From an uncultured Bacteroidales bacterium (lineage in GTDB: Bacteria > Bacteroidota > Bacteroidia > Bacteroidales > P3): a stretch of DNA of 18,565 nt. Positions 1 to 6,881 of the stretch are shown here, one piece after another. The translations under genes and the position numbers were made by a program. The DNA is taken from positions 1-18,565 of the forward strand of contig CAMWIS010000015.1 of assembly GCA_947174375.1 (NCBI GenBank), read 5' to 3'. A model generated the notes under the pieces. It was not told where the DNA came from. It worked only from the letters and a program-made list of their open reading frames with translations, and did no database searches. The stretch's first letter is position 1, and each line of letters starts with the position of its first letter.

Positions 1-2
1 CC

Positions 3-59
3 GCCTGGCCGCTCGGCCACGGCCATGGCCCGGTGCATCATTTTGTGGATTGGGACTGA
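3..59 (+). CDS. Possible C-terminal end of an unidentified upstream gene (partial)
   Basis: One plus-strand frame is open from the window edge and ends in TGA at 57-59, giving only 18 residues, rich in His and Gly with the ending HHFVDWD. The tail is too short to assign to a family. On the opposite strand a frame starting at about position 41 also runs off the edge, so the strand is uncertain. The plus strand is preferred because all neighbouring genes up to 3894 are on it and because a large hairpin follows that could end this unit. The stretch from 60 to 105 shows nothing recognisable. Confidence 0.25.
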   Translation, partial: AWPLGHGHGPVHHFVDWD

Positions 60-105
60 TGGGCTGCGGCTCGGAAATTTGGCGCATCGTGCATAGGGGG
101 AAGAA

Positions 106-183
106 AACGATGTCGAACCCTCTATGTAGCGCACTTAGGGAGCGAAGCGTACGTGGAGCGGAATAGAGGGATTCGACATCGTT
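106..183. repeat. Long imperfect inverted repeat upstream of thiS
   Basis: Positions 106-125 pair with 163-183. There are 12 bp (106-117 with 172-183), a single unpaired A at 171, then 8 bp (118-125 with 163-170), leaving a 37-nt loop. On the minus strand the stem is followed by TTTTCTT, which resembles a terminator; on the plus strand no T tract follows. The loop contains AGCG three times. It could be a transcription terminator or attenuator between the upstream unit and thiS, or one copy of a dispersed palindromic element. The inverted repeat is directly visible; its role is not. Confidence 0.7.
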
Positions 184-206
184 GAGATAAGAATAAGTAA
201 GGTAGT

Positions 207-410
207 ATGACTATATATGTGAATGACAAGGCGACGGAGATAGCCGAAGGGCTGACGTTGCAGACTTGGCTGGCGGGGCAGGGGATGGCCGACCGCAAAG
301 GCTTGGCCGTGGCGCGCAACGGCGCCGTCGTCAGCCGTGCGCAGTGGGCGGAAACGCCCCTGCAAGCCCAGGACAAAATAGTACTTATCGGTGTCTTTTA
401 TGGAGGCTAA
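207..410 (+). CDS. thiS: Sulfur carrier protein ThiS
   Basis: This is a 67-residue ubiquitin-fold protein that ends in Gly-Gly (IGVFYGG). In the family the C-terminal glycine is adenylated by ThiF and converted to a thiocarboxylate, which donates sulfur for the thiazole ring of thiamine in the cytoplasm. The N-terminal MTIYVNDK strand, the central NGAVV/RAQW region and the length are all typical of ThiS. The ATG at 207 follows a purine-rich AAGTAAGG stretch. No other thiamine gene is visible in the window, and there is no TPP riboswitch signature upstream. The last 11 bases overlap the mfd start, so the two are probably co-transcribed and perhaps translationally coupled. A MoaD-like carrier is the main alternative, but length and context favour ThiS. 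Confidence 0.88.
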   Translation: MTIYVNDKATEIAEGLTLQTWLAGQGMADRKGLAVARNGAVVSRAQWAETPLQAQDKIVLIGVFYGG

Positions 411-3400
411 CCACACTTCGGCCACACCGGGCATCGACCTGTTGCAGCTTTACGGCCGCGATGAGCGGGTGGGGCGTATCGTGCGGTGGCTGTCGTCGGG
501 ACCGTCTCGCAAAATCGCGTTGCGCAACCTGCTCGGTTCCGCCAAGTCGGTCATCGCCGCGGCCACGGCCTCGCAACTGAAAGAAACGCAACTGTTCATC
601 CTGTCCGACCGGGAACAGGCCGCCTATTTCTGCAACGACTTGGAAAAACTGACGGGGCAGAGCGGCTTGGAGCAAGCGCAGAAACGGATTCTGTATTTCC
701 CCGCCTCGTATAAGAAACCCTACGAATCGGATGAGGTCGATAACGCCAACGTGCTGTCGCGCACCGAGGTGCTGAACCGCCTGGGGCAGCCCTACGACAA
801 GACGGGCGCACCGCTGTGGATTGTGACCTATCCGGAGGCCCTGGCCGAAAAAGTCATCACGACGCGCTGTCTGGCGGCGCATACGGTGCAGTTGCACAAG
901 GGCGAGGCGGTATCGCAGGATTTCCTCATCGACTTTTTGGAAGAAAACCGTTTCGAGTGGGTTGATTTCGTGGCGCAGCCCGGCCAATATGCGTTGCGCG
1001 GCGGCATCATCGACGTGTTTTCGTTTGCCAACGACACGCCTTACCGTATCGAATTCGACGGCGACAAGGTCGAATCCATCCGCAGTTTCGAGGTGGGCAC
1101 GCAGTTGTCCATCGCGCGGCACGACGTCATCAGCCTGTTGCCGGACTTGCAGGATAAGGTGGAGCAGAAAGAACGGATTTCGTTCCTGACGTATTTTTCG
1201 GAGAAGTCGGTGCTTTGGGTCGAAGACTTGGCCAGCCTCGTGGCCACGCAGCGGAGCGCGTTCGAGAAAGCCGAAGCCGCCTATGCCGGCTTGCAGGGCG
1301 TCGTGCCGCGCGCCCGTCCGGAAGAGCTGTACCTGCGGCCGGAGGAAGCCGAACGGAGTTTTGAAAGCGCCACGGTCGTGGAATTCGGCCAAAGGTTCCA
1401 TTACGCGCGGCCGGACGAGGAACTGGTGTTCGCGATGCAGTCGCAGCCGGTGTTCAACAAGAAGATGGATTGGCTCGTGCAACATCTGCGCGAGGCCGAA
1501 GACAAGGGCTATCAGAATTTCATCCTGTCCGAGAATCCCAAGCAGATTCAGCGTTTGGAGCGCATCTTCTTCGAACTCAGCACGCCGAATCCCACCGTGC
1601 GTTTCATCCCGCTCAAACTGTCGCTCAACGAAGGGTTTATCGACGACCAGGCGCGTTGGGAAGTCTTTACCGACCATCAGATTTTCGAACGCTACCACCG
1701 CTATACCGTGCAGCCGCGGCGGCAAGACAGTCAGATGCTGACGCTCAAGGAACTGTATCAACTCAAGCCGGGCGACTATATCAGCCATGTGGATCACGGC
1801 GTGGGGCGGTTCGCCGGCTTGGAAAAAGTCATGGTCAACGGCCGCGAGCAGGAAGCCATCTGTTTGATGTATAAAGACAACGATATGTTGCGCATGAGCA
1901 TCCACGCGCTGCATAAGATGTCGAAGTACTCGGGCAAGGAGGGCGAACCGCCCGTTTTGAACCGCTTGGGCAGCAACGCCTGGGCCGTGACCAAGGCCAA
2001 GGCCAAACAGAAAGTCAAGGACATCGCGCGCGAGCTGATCCGGCTGTATGCGCAGCGCAAATCCTCGCAGGGCTTCGCCTTCTCGGCCGACTCGTATCTG
2101 CAGCACGAATTGGAGTCATCGTTCTTTTACGAAGATACGCCCGACCAGTTCAAGGCCTCGGAAGACGTGAAGCGGGATATGGAATCCACGCAGCCGATGG
2201 ACCGTCTCGTATGCGGCGACGTGGGCTTCGGCAAAACGGAAGTCGCCATCCGGGCGGCCTTCAAGGCGGCCTGCGATGGCAAGCAGGTGGCCGTGCTCGT
2301 GCCGACCACGATATTGGCCTACCAACACTATAAGACGTTCAAGGAGCGCTTGGGCGAACTGCCGTGCAGCGTCGATTATATCAACCGTTTCCGCACGGCC
2401 AAGGAACGTAAGGAAGTCTTGGCCAAACTCAAGGACGGCCGGCTCGACATCTTGATCGGTACGCATCGGTTGTTGAGCAAGGACGTCGTTTTCAAAGATC
2501 TGGGACTTTTGATTATCGACGAGGAGCAGAAATTCGGCGTGGCGATGAAGGAGAAGTTGAAATCGCTCAAAGTCAATATCGACACGCTGACGCTGACGGC
2601 CACGCCCATCCCGCGCACGCTGCAATTCTCGCTGATGGGCGCGCGCGACCTGTCGGTCATCCAAACGCCGCCGCCCAACCGTTATCCCGTGCATACCGAA
2701 ATCCACGCGTTCGAGGAGGAATTTATCCGCGACGCCATCGTGTATGAACTCTCGCGCGGCGGGCAGGTCTTTTTCGTACACCACCGCGTGCAGAACATCA
2801 TGGAGGTGGCCGGTCTCTTGCAACGGCTGTTGCCCGACGCGCATATCGCCGTGGCGCACGGGCAGATGGAGGGCGACAAACTCGAAGAAGTGCTGCTCGG
2901 CTTTATGGAGGGCGCCTACGATATATTGGTATCCACCAAAATCGTGGAAAACGGTTTGGATATCGCGAACGCGAACACGATTATCGTGAACGAGGCGCAT
3001 CAGTACGGGCTGAGCGAACTGCACCAGTTGCGGGGCCGCGTGGGACGCTCCAACAAAAAGGCGTTCTGCTATATGCTGGCGCCGCCCGAACACCTGTTGA
3101 CGCCCGAAGCCAAGCGGCGGTTGCGCGCCATCGAGGAGTTCTCCGAAATCGGCGGCGGCTTCCAGGTGGCCATGCGGGACTTGGATATCCGTGGCGCCGG
3201 CAATATTTTGGGCGGCGAACAGAGCGGTTTCATCGCCGAGATGGGCTACGAGATGTATCAGCGCATCTTGGACGAAGCCATCGCCGAACTCAAGCAGGAG
3301 CAGATAAACGGCACGAGCCGCGCGGCCGACTTCTCGTCGGGCGTCAGCGGCCAACCGTCGGAACGGCCCGCCGCCGCTGGGGGCGCGTCCTCCGCCGTCA

Positions 3401-3894
3401 GCGCGGAACCCGCGCCGCAGGCCATGGACTTTACGGCGGCCGACTGCCAGGTGGAGACCGATTTGGAAATCCTGATACCGGACGACTACGTGAGCAGCAT
3501 CACCGAGCGGTTGGCGCTGTACAAAGAGTTGGATTCTTTGGAAAAAGACGCCGATTTGGAAGCCTATGCCCGCCGTTTGCAGGACCGTTTCGGCAAAATC
3601 CCCGAACCGACGCGGGAACTCATACGCACCGTGGCCTTGCGGCGCGTGGCCAAACGCTTGGGGTGGAGCCGTATTTTATTGAAGAATAACGCGCTGACGG
3701 CGGTCTTTGCCGCGCAGGACGAAAGCCAATACTATCAGAGTCCGTTGTTTTCCGCCATCCTGACCTATGTGCAGGATCATCCGAGCCAATGCCGCTTGCA
3801 GGAAAACCGTCAGAAACTCAGTGTCGTGTTCGACCGCATCCCCGATGTCAAATCGGCCATCGAACTCTGCGGGCAACTTTTGCCGCAGGCATAA
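400..3894 (+). CDS. mfd: Transcription-repair coupling factor Mfd
   Basis: This is a 1164-residue SF2 DNA translocase that dislodges RNA polymerase stalled at lesions and recruits UvrA. The N-terminal UvrB-like/UvrA-binding region covers roughly residues 1-330. The CarD-like RNA-polymerase-interaction domain begins near residue 455 (LKPGDYISHVDHGVGRF). Walker A is GDVGFGKTE at 606-614 and the DEEQ box is at 707-710. Further helicase motifs TATPIPRT and QLRGRVGRS and the TRCF C-terminal domain (TDLEILIPDDYV) follow. The ATG at 400 is preferred over GTG at 391, and it overlaps thiS by 11 nt. An Ala/Ser/Pro-rich linker of about 40 residues (roughly 970-1010) sits before the C-terminal domain. 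The stop codon directly abuts the stop of the convergent gene. Confidence 0.98.
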   Translation: MEANHTSATPGIDLLQLYGRDERVGRIVRWLSSGPSRKIALRNLLGSAKSVIAAATASQLKETQLFILSDREQAAYFCNDLEKLTGQSGLEQAQKRILYFPASYKKPYESDEVDNANVLSRTEVLNRLGQPYDKTGAPLWIVTYPEALAEKVITTRCLAAHTVQLHKGEAVSQDFLIDFLEENRFEWVDFVAQPGQYALRGGIIDVFSFANDTPYRIEFDGDKVESIRSFEVGTQLSIARHDVISLLPDLQDKVEQKERISFLTYFSEKSVLWVEDLASLVATQRSAFEKAEAAYAGLQGVVPRARPEELYLRPEEAERSFESATVVEFGQRFHYARPDEELVFAMQSQPVFNKKMDWLVQHLREAEDKGYQNFILSENPKQIQRLERIFFELSTPNPTVRFIPLKLSLNEGFIDDQARWEVFTDHQIFERYHRYTVQPRRQDSQMLTLKELYQLKPGDYISHVDHGVGRFAGLEKVMVNGREQEAICLMYKDNDMLRMSIHALHKMSKYSGKEGEPPVLNRLGSNAWAVTKAKAKQKVKDIARELIRLYAQRKSSQGFAFSADSYLQHELESSFFYEDTPDQFKASEDVKRDMESTQPMDRLVCGDVGFGKTEVAIRAAFKAACDGKQVAVLVPTTILAYQHYKTFKERLGELPCSVDYINRFRTAKERKEVLAKLKDGRLDILIGTHRLLSKDVVFKDLGLLIIDEEQKFGVAMKEKLKSLKVNIDTLTLTATPIPRTLQFSLMGARDLSVIQTPPPNRYPVHTEIHAFEEEFIRDAIVYELSRGGQVFFVHHRVQNIMEVAGLLQRLLPDAHIAVAHGQMEGDKLEEVLLGFMEGAYDILVSTKIVENGLDIANANTIIVNEAHQYGLSELHQLRGRVGRSNKKAFCYMLAPPEHLLTPEAKRRLRAIEEFSEIGGGFQVAMRDLDIRGAGNILGGEQSGFIAEMGYEMYQRILDEAIAELKQEQINGTSRAADFSSGVSGQPSERPAAAGGASSAVSAEPAPQAMDFTAADCQVETDLEILIPDDYVSSITERLALYKELDSLEKDADLEAYARRLQDRFGKIPEPTRELIRTVALRRVAKRLGWSRILLKNNALTAVFAAQDESQYYQSPLFSAILTYVQDHPSQCRLQENRQKLSVVFDRIPDVKSAIELCGQLLPQA

Positions 3895-4527
3895 TTACCG
3901 GACGAACGAAAGAATCGAGAACAGGATGCCGGCGTGAATGCCGAAGCCGATGCCGAAGTTAATCCAGTTGTGGATGTTCTTCTTGCGCCAGGCCTCTTTC
4001 TGATAGGCTTGGAAATAGATGTCCTCGTGCAACATATCCACGTCCGGCAAACCGAGGTTTTCGATGCGGGGCGGCGTGAGCGAGGCCGGCAAGGCGCAGG
4101 CCAGGCCGAAAACGGGCGATATGATGCTGAGGAACAACGTACCCGTGGCCGAAGCCCGGTACATTTTGTAATGGGTCTGCGCATCGCGGCGGCCGTCCAG
4201 GCAGAGTTGCGCCACGTAATTGAAGTCTTCCGGCTGTTCGAGGAACAACGTGTCCAAATGGCCGTCCACATGGATGGAATCCTTGTAAAGATAGCGTTTG
4301 AGCGAGGAGGTCGGAATGCGGAACGTGAGCGCCTGTTCCTTTACGGGGTCGAAAATCTTGAACACCGTCGTTTTGCCCTGAACGGTAAAGCCGGAGACGT
4401 CGAGCGGCGCGAAATGGGGTACCGATTGGGAGGACGGTACGGCGTCCTGCGCCACGGCACGCCCGCTCAGCCCGAAACACAGGCTTGCGGTCAAACAAAC
4501 GGCAAACAGACGTATGTGAGTTCTCAT
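3895..4527 (-). CDS. Exported hypothetical protein with two hydrophobic C-terminal segments
   Basis: The 210-residue protein is not recognised as a named family. It starts MRTHIRLFAVC and has a signal peptide likely cleaved after AVA, so it should enter the envelope. The middle is soluble and mixed alpha/beta (repeated Asp/Leu/Phe, for example HVDGHLDTLFLEQPEDF). The C-terminal half has two hydrophobic stretches, around GTLFLSIISPVFGLACALP and NFGIGFGIHAGILFSILSF, which suggest inner-membrane anchoring or insertion. The ATG at 4527 is chosen because a strong -7 element (TATCTTTG, minus strand) lies 7 nt before it; an in-frame upstream ATG at 4650 would lie inside the divergent gene. Its stop touches the mfd stop with no intervening base. 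It is probably a Bacteroidetes-restricted envelope protein. Confidence 0.75.
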   Translation of the reverse strand: MRTHIRLFAVCLTASLCFGLSGRAVAQDAVPSSQSVPHFAPLDVSGFTVQGKTTVFKIFDPVKEQALTFRIPTSSLKRYLYKDSIHVDGHLDTLFLEQPEDFNYVAQLCLDGRRDAQTHYKMYRASATGTLFLSIISPVFGLACALPASLTPPRIENLGLPDVDMLHEDIYFQAYQKEAWRKKNIHNWINFGIGFGIHAGILFSILSFVR

Positions 4528-4534
4528 AATCCTG

Positions 4535-4542
4535 CAAAGATA
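4535..4542 (-). promoter_or_regulatory. Bacteroidetes -7 element for the minus-strand envelope gene
   Basis: Read on the minus strand the sequence is TATCTTTG, a full match to the Bacteroidetes -7 consensus TAnnTTTG. It ends 7 nt before the ATG at 4527, so a start site 4-6 nt downstream would give an almost leaderless mRNA. Upstream on this strand is a T-rich tract but no clear TTTG -33 box. Confidence 0.6.
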
Positions 4543-4563
4543 CTTAAAAAAAATGAAAAAGTG

Positions 4564-4571
4564 TATTTTTG
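4564..4571 (+). promoter_or_regulatory. Bacteroidetes -7 element for the HsdR-N domain gene
   Basis: TATTTTTG matches TAnnTTTG and ends 8 nt before the ATG at 4580. It lies back to back with the minus-strand promoter, their -7 boxes about 21 nt apart, so the two promoters must share or compete for the A/T-rich spacer. It also supports the start at 4580 over the in-frame ATG at 4553, which lies upstream of this promoter. Confidence 0.6.
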
Positions 4572-4579
4572 CATCCATT

Positions 4580-5032
4580 ATGGCGGACAATGGCATACAT
4601 ATACGGACGCGGGCGGACGGCAAACGGGAGGTTTTTGACCCGGTTCGCAAGAAATACGTGGCGTTGACACCCGAAGAGGAAGTACGTCAGGCTTTGGTGT
4701 GGCATCTGCACAAAACGCTGCGGATACCGTTGGGCCGTATCGGCGTGGAGACCGGCATCCGGGTTTACGGGCTGCCGTTCCGGGTCGATTTGCAGGTGTT
4801 CGACGCGCACGGCAAGGCCGTGTGGCTCATCGAGTGCAAGCGGCGGGAGCAGGCGTTGAACGCGGCGGTGTTGGAGCAGATAGGCCGTTACCGTTTGTCG
4901 GAGGCGTTCAAGGACGTGCGTTTCATGACGGTGACCAACGGCGCGGCCTTCTATTGTTGGGAACGCGCGGCCTCGGGGGAGGCGTGGACGTTGCGCGGCA
5001 CGTTGCCGGACGGTGAAGCTTTGGAAGATTAA
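4580..5032 (+). CDS. HsdR N-terminal-domain (PD-(D/E)xK-like) protein
   Basis: This 150-residue protein resembles the stand-alone type I restriction HsdR_N domain proteins common in Bacteroidetes. A PD-(D/E)xK nuclease-like core is visible: TPEEEVRQ with Glu at about 32-34, Asp70 in PFRVDLQVF, and Glu85-Cys-Lys87 in VWLIECKRREQ, followed by a QIGRYR helix and a VTNG strand. The catalytic set looks complete, so nucleic-acid cleavage is possible but unproven. There is no helicase domain and no HsdM or HsdS nearby, so it is not a restriction system. It has its own near-leaderless promoter and is followed after 45 nt by the RRM gene, which has a separate promoter. The biological role of this family is not established. 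Confidence 0.85.
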   Translation: MADNGIHIRTRADGKREVFDPVRKKYVALTPEEEVRQALVWHLHKTLRIPLGRIGVETGIRVYGLPFRVDLQVFDAHGKAVWLIECKRREQALNAAVLEQIGRYRLSEAFKDVRFMTVTNGAAFYCWERAASGEAWTLRGTLPDGEALED

Positions 5033-5050
5033 AAAAAATACCTACATTTG
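5020..5050 (+). promoter_or_regulatory. Promoter of the RRM protein gene (-33 and -7 elements)
   Basis: TTTG at 5020-5023 and TACATTTG at 5043-5050 are separated by 19 nt, which fits the Bacteroidetes sigma-ABfr -33/-7 pattern closely. The -33 box lies inside the last codons of the preceding gene. The expected start near 5055 would leave a leader of about 23 nt before the ATG at 5078. This is the best-formed promoter in the window. Confidence 0.75.
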
Positions 5051-5077
5051 CGGTCTGTTAACTAATATTTCATTTTT

Positions 5078-5359
5078 ATGAACATTTTTGTCGCTAACCT
5101 GAACTACAAGGTTCGGAGCGAAAACCTCAGACAAATCTTTTCCGATTACGGAGAAGTTATTGACGCGAGAATCATCAATGAAAAAGGTACCCGTCGTTCC
5201 AAGGGTTTCGGCTTTGTCGAAATGGCGAATGACGACGACGCCCGCAAGGCCATCGCGGCTTTGGACGGCGCCGAATGGGAAGGCCGCAACATGATTGTCA
5301 AGGAAGCCCTCCCGCGTACCGAAGCGCCCCGTGCCGAGGGCGAACAGGCGGCCGAATAA
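5078..5359 (+). CDS. RRM-family RNA-binding protein
   Basis: The 93-residue protein is a single RNA recognition motif. RNP2 is IFVANL at residues 3-8 and RNP1 is KGFGFVEM at 42-49, with the exposed aromatic residues needed for RNA stacking (Phe4, Phe44, Phe46). The C-terminal tail of about 15 residues is acidic and Ala-rich (EAPRAEGEQAAE), as in many small bacterial RRM proteins. Such proteins are abundant in Bacteroidetes and have been implicated in post-transcriptional control, but the RNA targets of this copy cannot be read from the sequence. It has its own strong promoter and a strong terminator and therefore looks like an independently expressed single gene. Confidence 0.95.
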   Translation: MNIFVANLNYKVRSENLRQIFSDYGEVIDARIINEKGTRRSKGFGFVEMANDDDARKAIAALDGAEWEGRNMIVKEALPRTEAPRAEGEQAAE

Positions 5360-5378
5360 AAGCGGTTGCGCCAAGAGG

Positions 5379-5414
5379 AAAACGGCTGTCCCGTGCGGGG
5401 CGGCCGTTTTTTTT
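5379..5414 (+). terminator. Intrinsic terminator after the RRM gene
   Basis: A 14-bp stem (5379-5392 with 5397-5410, two G-U pairs), a GTGC tetraloop (5393-5396) and a run of eight T (5407-5414) form a textbook factor-independent terminator 19 nt after the RRM stop. The T run is followed 12 nt later by the -7 element of the next operon, so termination and re-initiation are tightly packed. Confidence 0.93.
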
Positions 5415-5426
5415 ATCCGTTTTTCG

Positions 5427-5434
5427 TATATTTG
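5427..5434 (+). promoter_or_regulatory. -7 element of the reductase/receptor operon
   Basis: TATATTTG matches TAnnTTTG. It is embedded in TTTCGTATATTTGT (5422-5435), which occurs identically at 10913-10926 before the Hdr operon. The expected start is near 5440, leaving a leader of roughly 25 nt. A -33 box is not clear, because the expected position falls in the terminator T tract. The octamer TTCATGAA (5435-5442), a perfect palindrome, lies at the expected start site. Confidence 0.6.
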
Positions 5435-5463
5435 TTCATGAAATCGGCATAAAGGCTTTGATT

Positions 5464-6876
5464 ATGGAAATGGAAAATAAGCAGGAGCAGAATAATATGG
5501 ACCGCCGCGCCTTCCTCAAACGCATGGGGCTGGGGCTGGCGGCTTCGTCGGCGGTGTTGACCGCCTGCAAGGGAGGCAAAAACGGCGGTCGGGCGACCTC
5601 GGAAGGCACGACGGTGGGTACGGGCGACATGACCTATCGTTACCAGCGTCGTACCGGCGACAAGGTGTCGCTGTTGGGCTACGGCTGTATGCGTTGGCCG
5701 CTGCGGACCCGTCCCGACGGCGAGGAGGAAATCGACCAGGAAGCGGTCAATGCGTTGATCGACTATGCCATCGCGCATGGCGTCACCTACTTTGATACGT
5801 CGCCCGCCTATGTGCGCGGTTGGTCGGAGACGGCCACGGGCATCGCGTTGAGCCGCTATCCGCGCGACAAATATTTCATCGCCACCAAGTTGTCGAATTT
5901 TGCGCCCTCCACGTGGTCGCGCAGGGCTTCGAAGGCCATGTACCACAACTCGTTCAAGGCTTTGCAGGTCGATTACATCGACTATTATCTGCTGCACGCC
6001 GTGGGCATGGGCGGCGGTATGGAGGAATTCCGTCACCGCTATATCGACAACGGGATGCTGGATTTCCTGTTGAAAGAACGCAAAGCCGGCCGCATCCGTC
6101 ACCTGGGCTTTTCCTACCACGGCGACATCGCGGTATTCGACTACCTGCTTTCCAAACACGACGAATACCAGTGGGATTTCGTGCAGATTCAGATGAACTA
6201 CGTGGATTGGAAGCACGCCAAGGAAGTGAACACGCGCAATACGAACGCCGAATATCTCTACGGTGAATTGCAGAAGCGCGGCATACAGGCCGTCATCATG
6301 GAGCCGCTGTTGGGCGGCCGTCTTTCCAAGGTGCACGACCATATCGCGGCTACGCTCAAACAGCGGCAGCCGGAAGAGAGCGTGGCCTCGTGGGCGTTCC
6401 GTTTCGCGGGCTCGGCCGAGGGCGTGCTCACGGTGCTGAGCGGCATGACGTATATGGAACACTTGCAGGATAACGTCAAGACCTATTCGCCCTTGGTGCC
6501 GCTTACGCCCGACGATTACGTCTTTCTGGAACAGACGGCGCAGCAGTTGCTGCGTTACCGCACCGTGCCCTGCAACGAATGCCAATACTGTATGCCGTGT
6601 CCTTACGGCCTCGATATTCCGGGCATCTTCGTGCACTACAACAAATGCGTCAACGAGGGCAATACCCCGTCTTCTTCGGGCGACGAGGATTACCGCCGCG
6701 CCCGCCGCGCGTTCCTGGTCGGTTACGACCGTTCGGTACCGAAACTGCGGCAGGCCGACCACTGCATCGGCTGCGGCCAGTGCAAGCCGCATTGCCCGCA
6801 GGGCATCGACATTCCGGAGGAGTTGCGGCGCATAGACCGTTTTGTGGAAGACCTGAAACAGGGTCGGGAATTTTAA
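5464..6876 (+). CDS. Tat-exported lipoprotein aldo/keto reductase with two [4Fe-4S] motifs
   Basis: The protein has 470 residues if started at ATG 5464, or 459 from the internal ATG at 5497. The N-terminus carries a twin-arginine signal (DRRAFLKR) and a lipobox (VLTAC), predicting a folded, cofactor-loaded, lipid-anchored periplasmic protein. The +2 region (KGGKNGG) lacks acidic residues typical of surface-exported Bacteroidetes lipoproteins. The aldo/keto reductase barrel has an intact tetrad: Asp111, Tyr116 (FDTSPAY), Lys142 (IATK), His178 (YYLLHA). The C-terminus has two ferredoxin-like motifs: Cys370/373/376 with Cys379-Pro, and Cys434/437/440 with Cys444-Pro. Fe-S aldo/keto reductases form a known family of unclear substrate. 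It is first in an operon with a TonB receptor 5 nt downstream. The periplasm lacks NADPH, so the Fe-S clusters may be the electron entry. Confidence 0.92.
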   Translation: MEMENKQEQNNMDRRAFLKRMGLGLAASSAVLTACKGGKNGGRATSEGTTVGTGDMTYRYQRRTGDKVSLLGYGCMRWPLRTRPDGEEEIDQEAVNALIDYAIAHGVTYFDTSPAYVRGWSETATGIALSRYPRDKYFIATKLSNFAPSTWSRRASKAMYHNSFKALQVDYIDYYLLHAVGMGGGMEEFRHRYIDNGMLDFLLKERKAGRIRHLGFSYHGDIAVFDYLLSKHDEYQWDFVQIQMNYVDWKHAKEVNTRNTNAEYLYGELQKRGIQAVIMEPLLGGRLSKVHDHIAATLKQRQPEESVASWAFRFAGSAEGVLTVLSGMTYMEHLQDNVKTYSPLVPLTPDDYVFLEQTAQQLLRYRTVPCNECQYCMPCPYGLDIPGIFVHYNKCVNEGNTPSSSGDEDYRRARRAFLVGYDRSVPKLRQADHCIGCGQCKPHCPQGIDIPEELRRIDRFVEDLKQGREF

Positions 6877-6881
6877 GTTAC

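Noticed and set aside
1..41. Minus-strand gene starting near position 41 and leaving the window
   Set aside because: Only about 13 codons are visible, no -7 element is found upstream of it, and the translation is not recognisable. It cannot be excluded but is not supported.
60..206. TPP riboswitch before thiS
   Set aside because: The conserved CTGAGA and ACCTGAT-type segments are absent; only the long hairpin is seen.
385..3354. Long minus-strand open frames inside mfd
   Set aside because: They are antisense shadows with biased composition and no family motifs. All conserved Mfd motifs are on the plus strand.
4580..5032. Type I restriction-modification system
   Set aside because: Only an HsdR-N-type domain is present, with no motor domain, HsdM or HsdS in the neighbourhood.
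6579..6881. Upstream in-frame extension of the TonB receptor reaching into the reductase gene
   Set aside because: It would overlap the conserved Fe-S region of the reductase and remove the signal peptide from the N-terminus. The ATG at 6882 directly precedes a good signal sequence.
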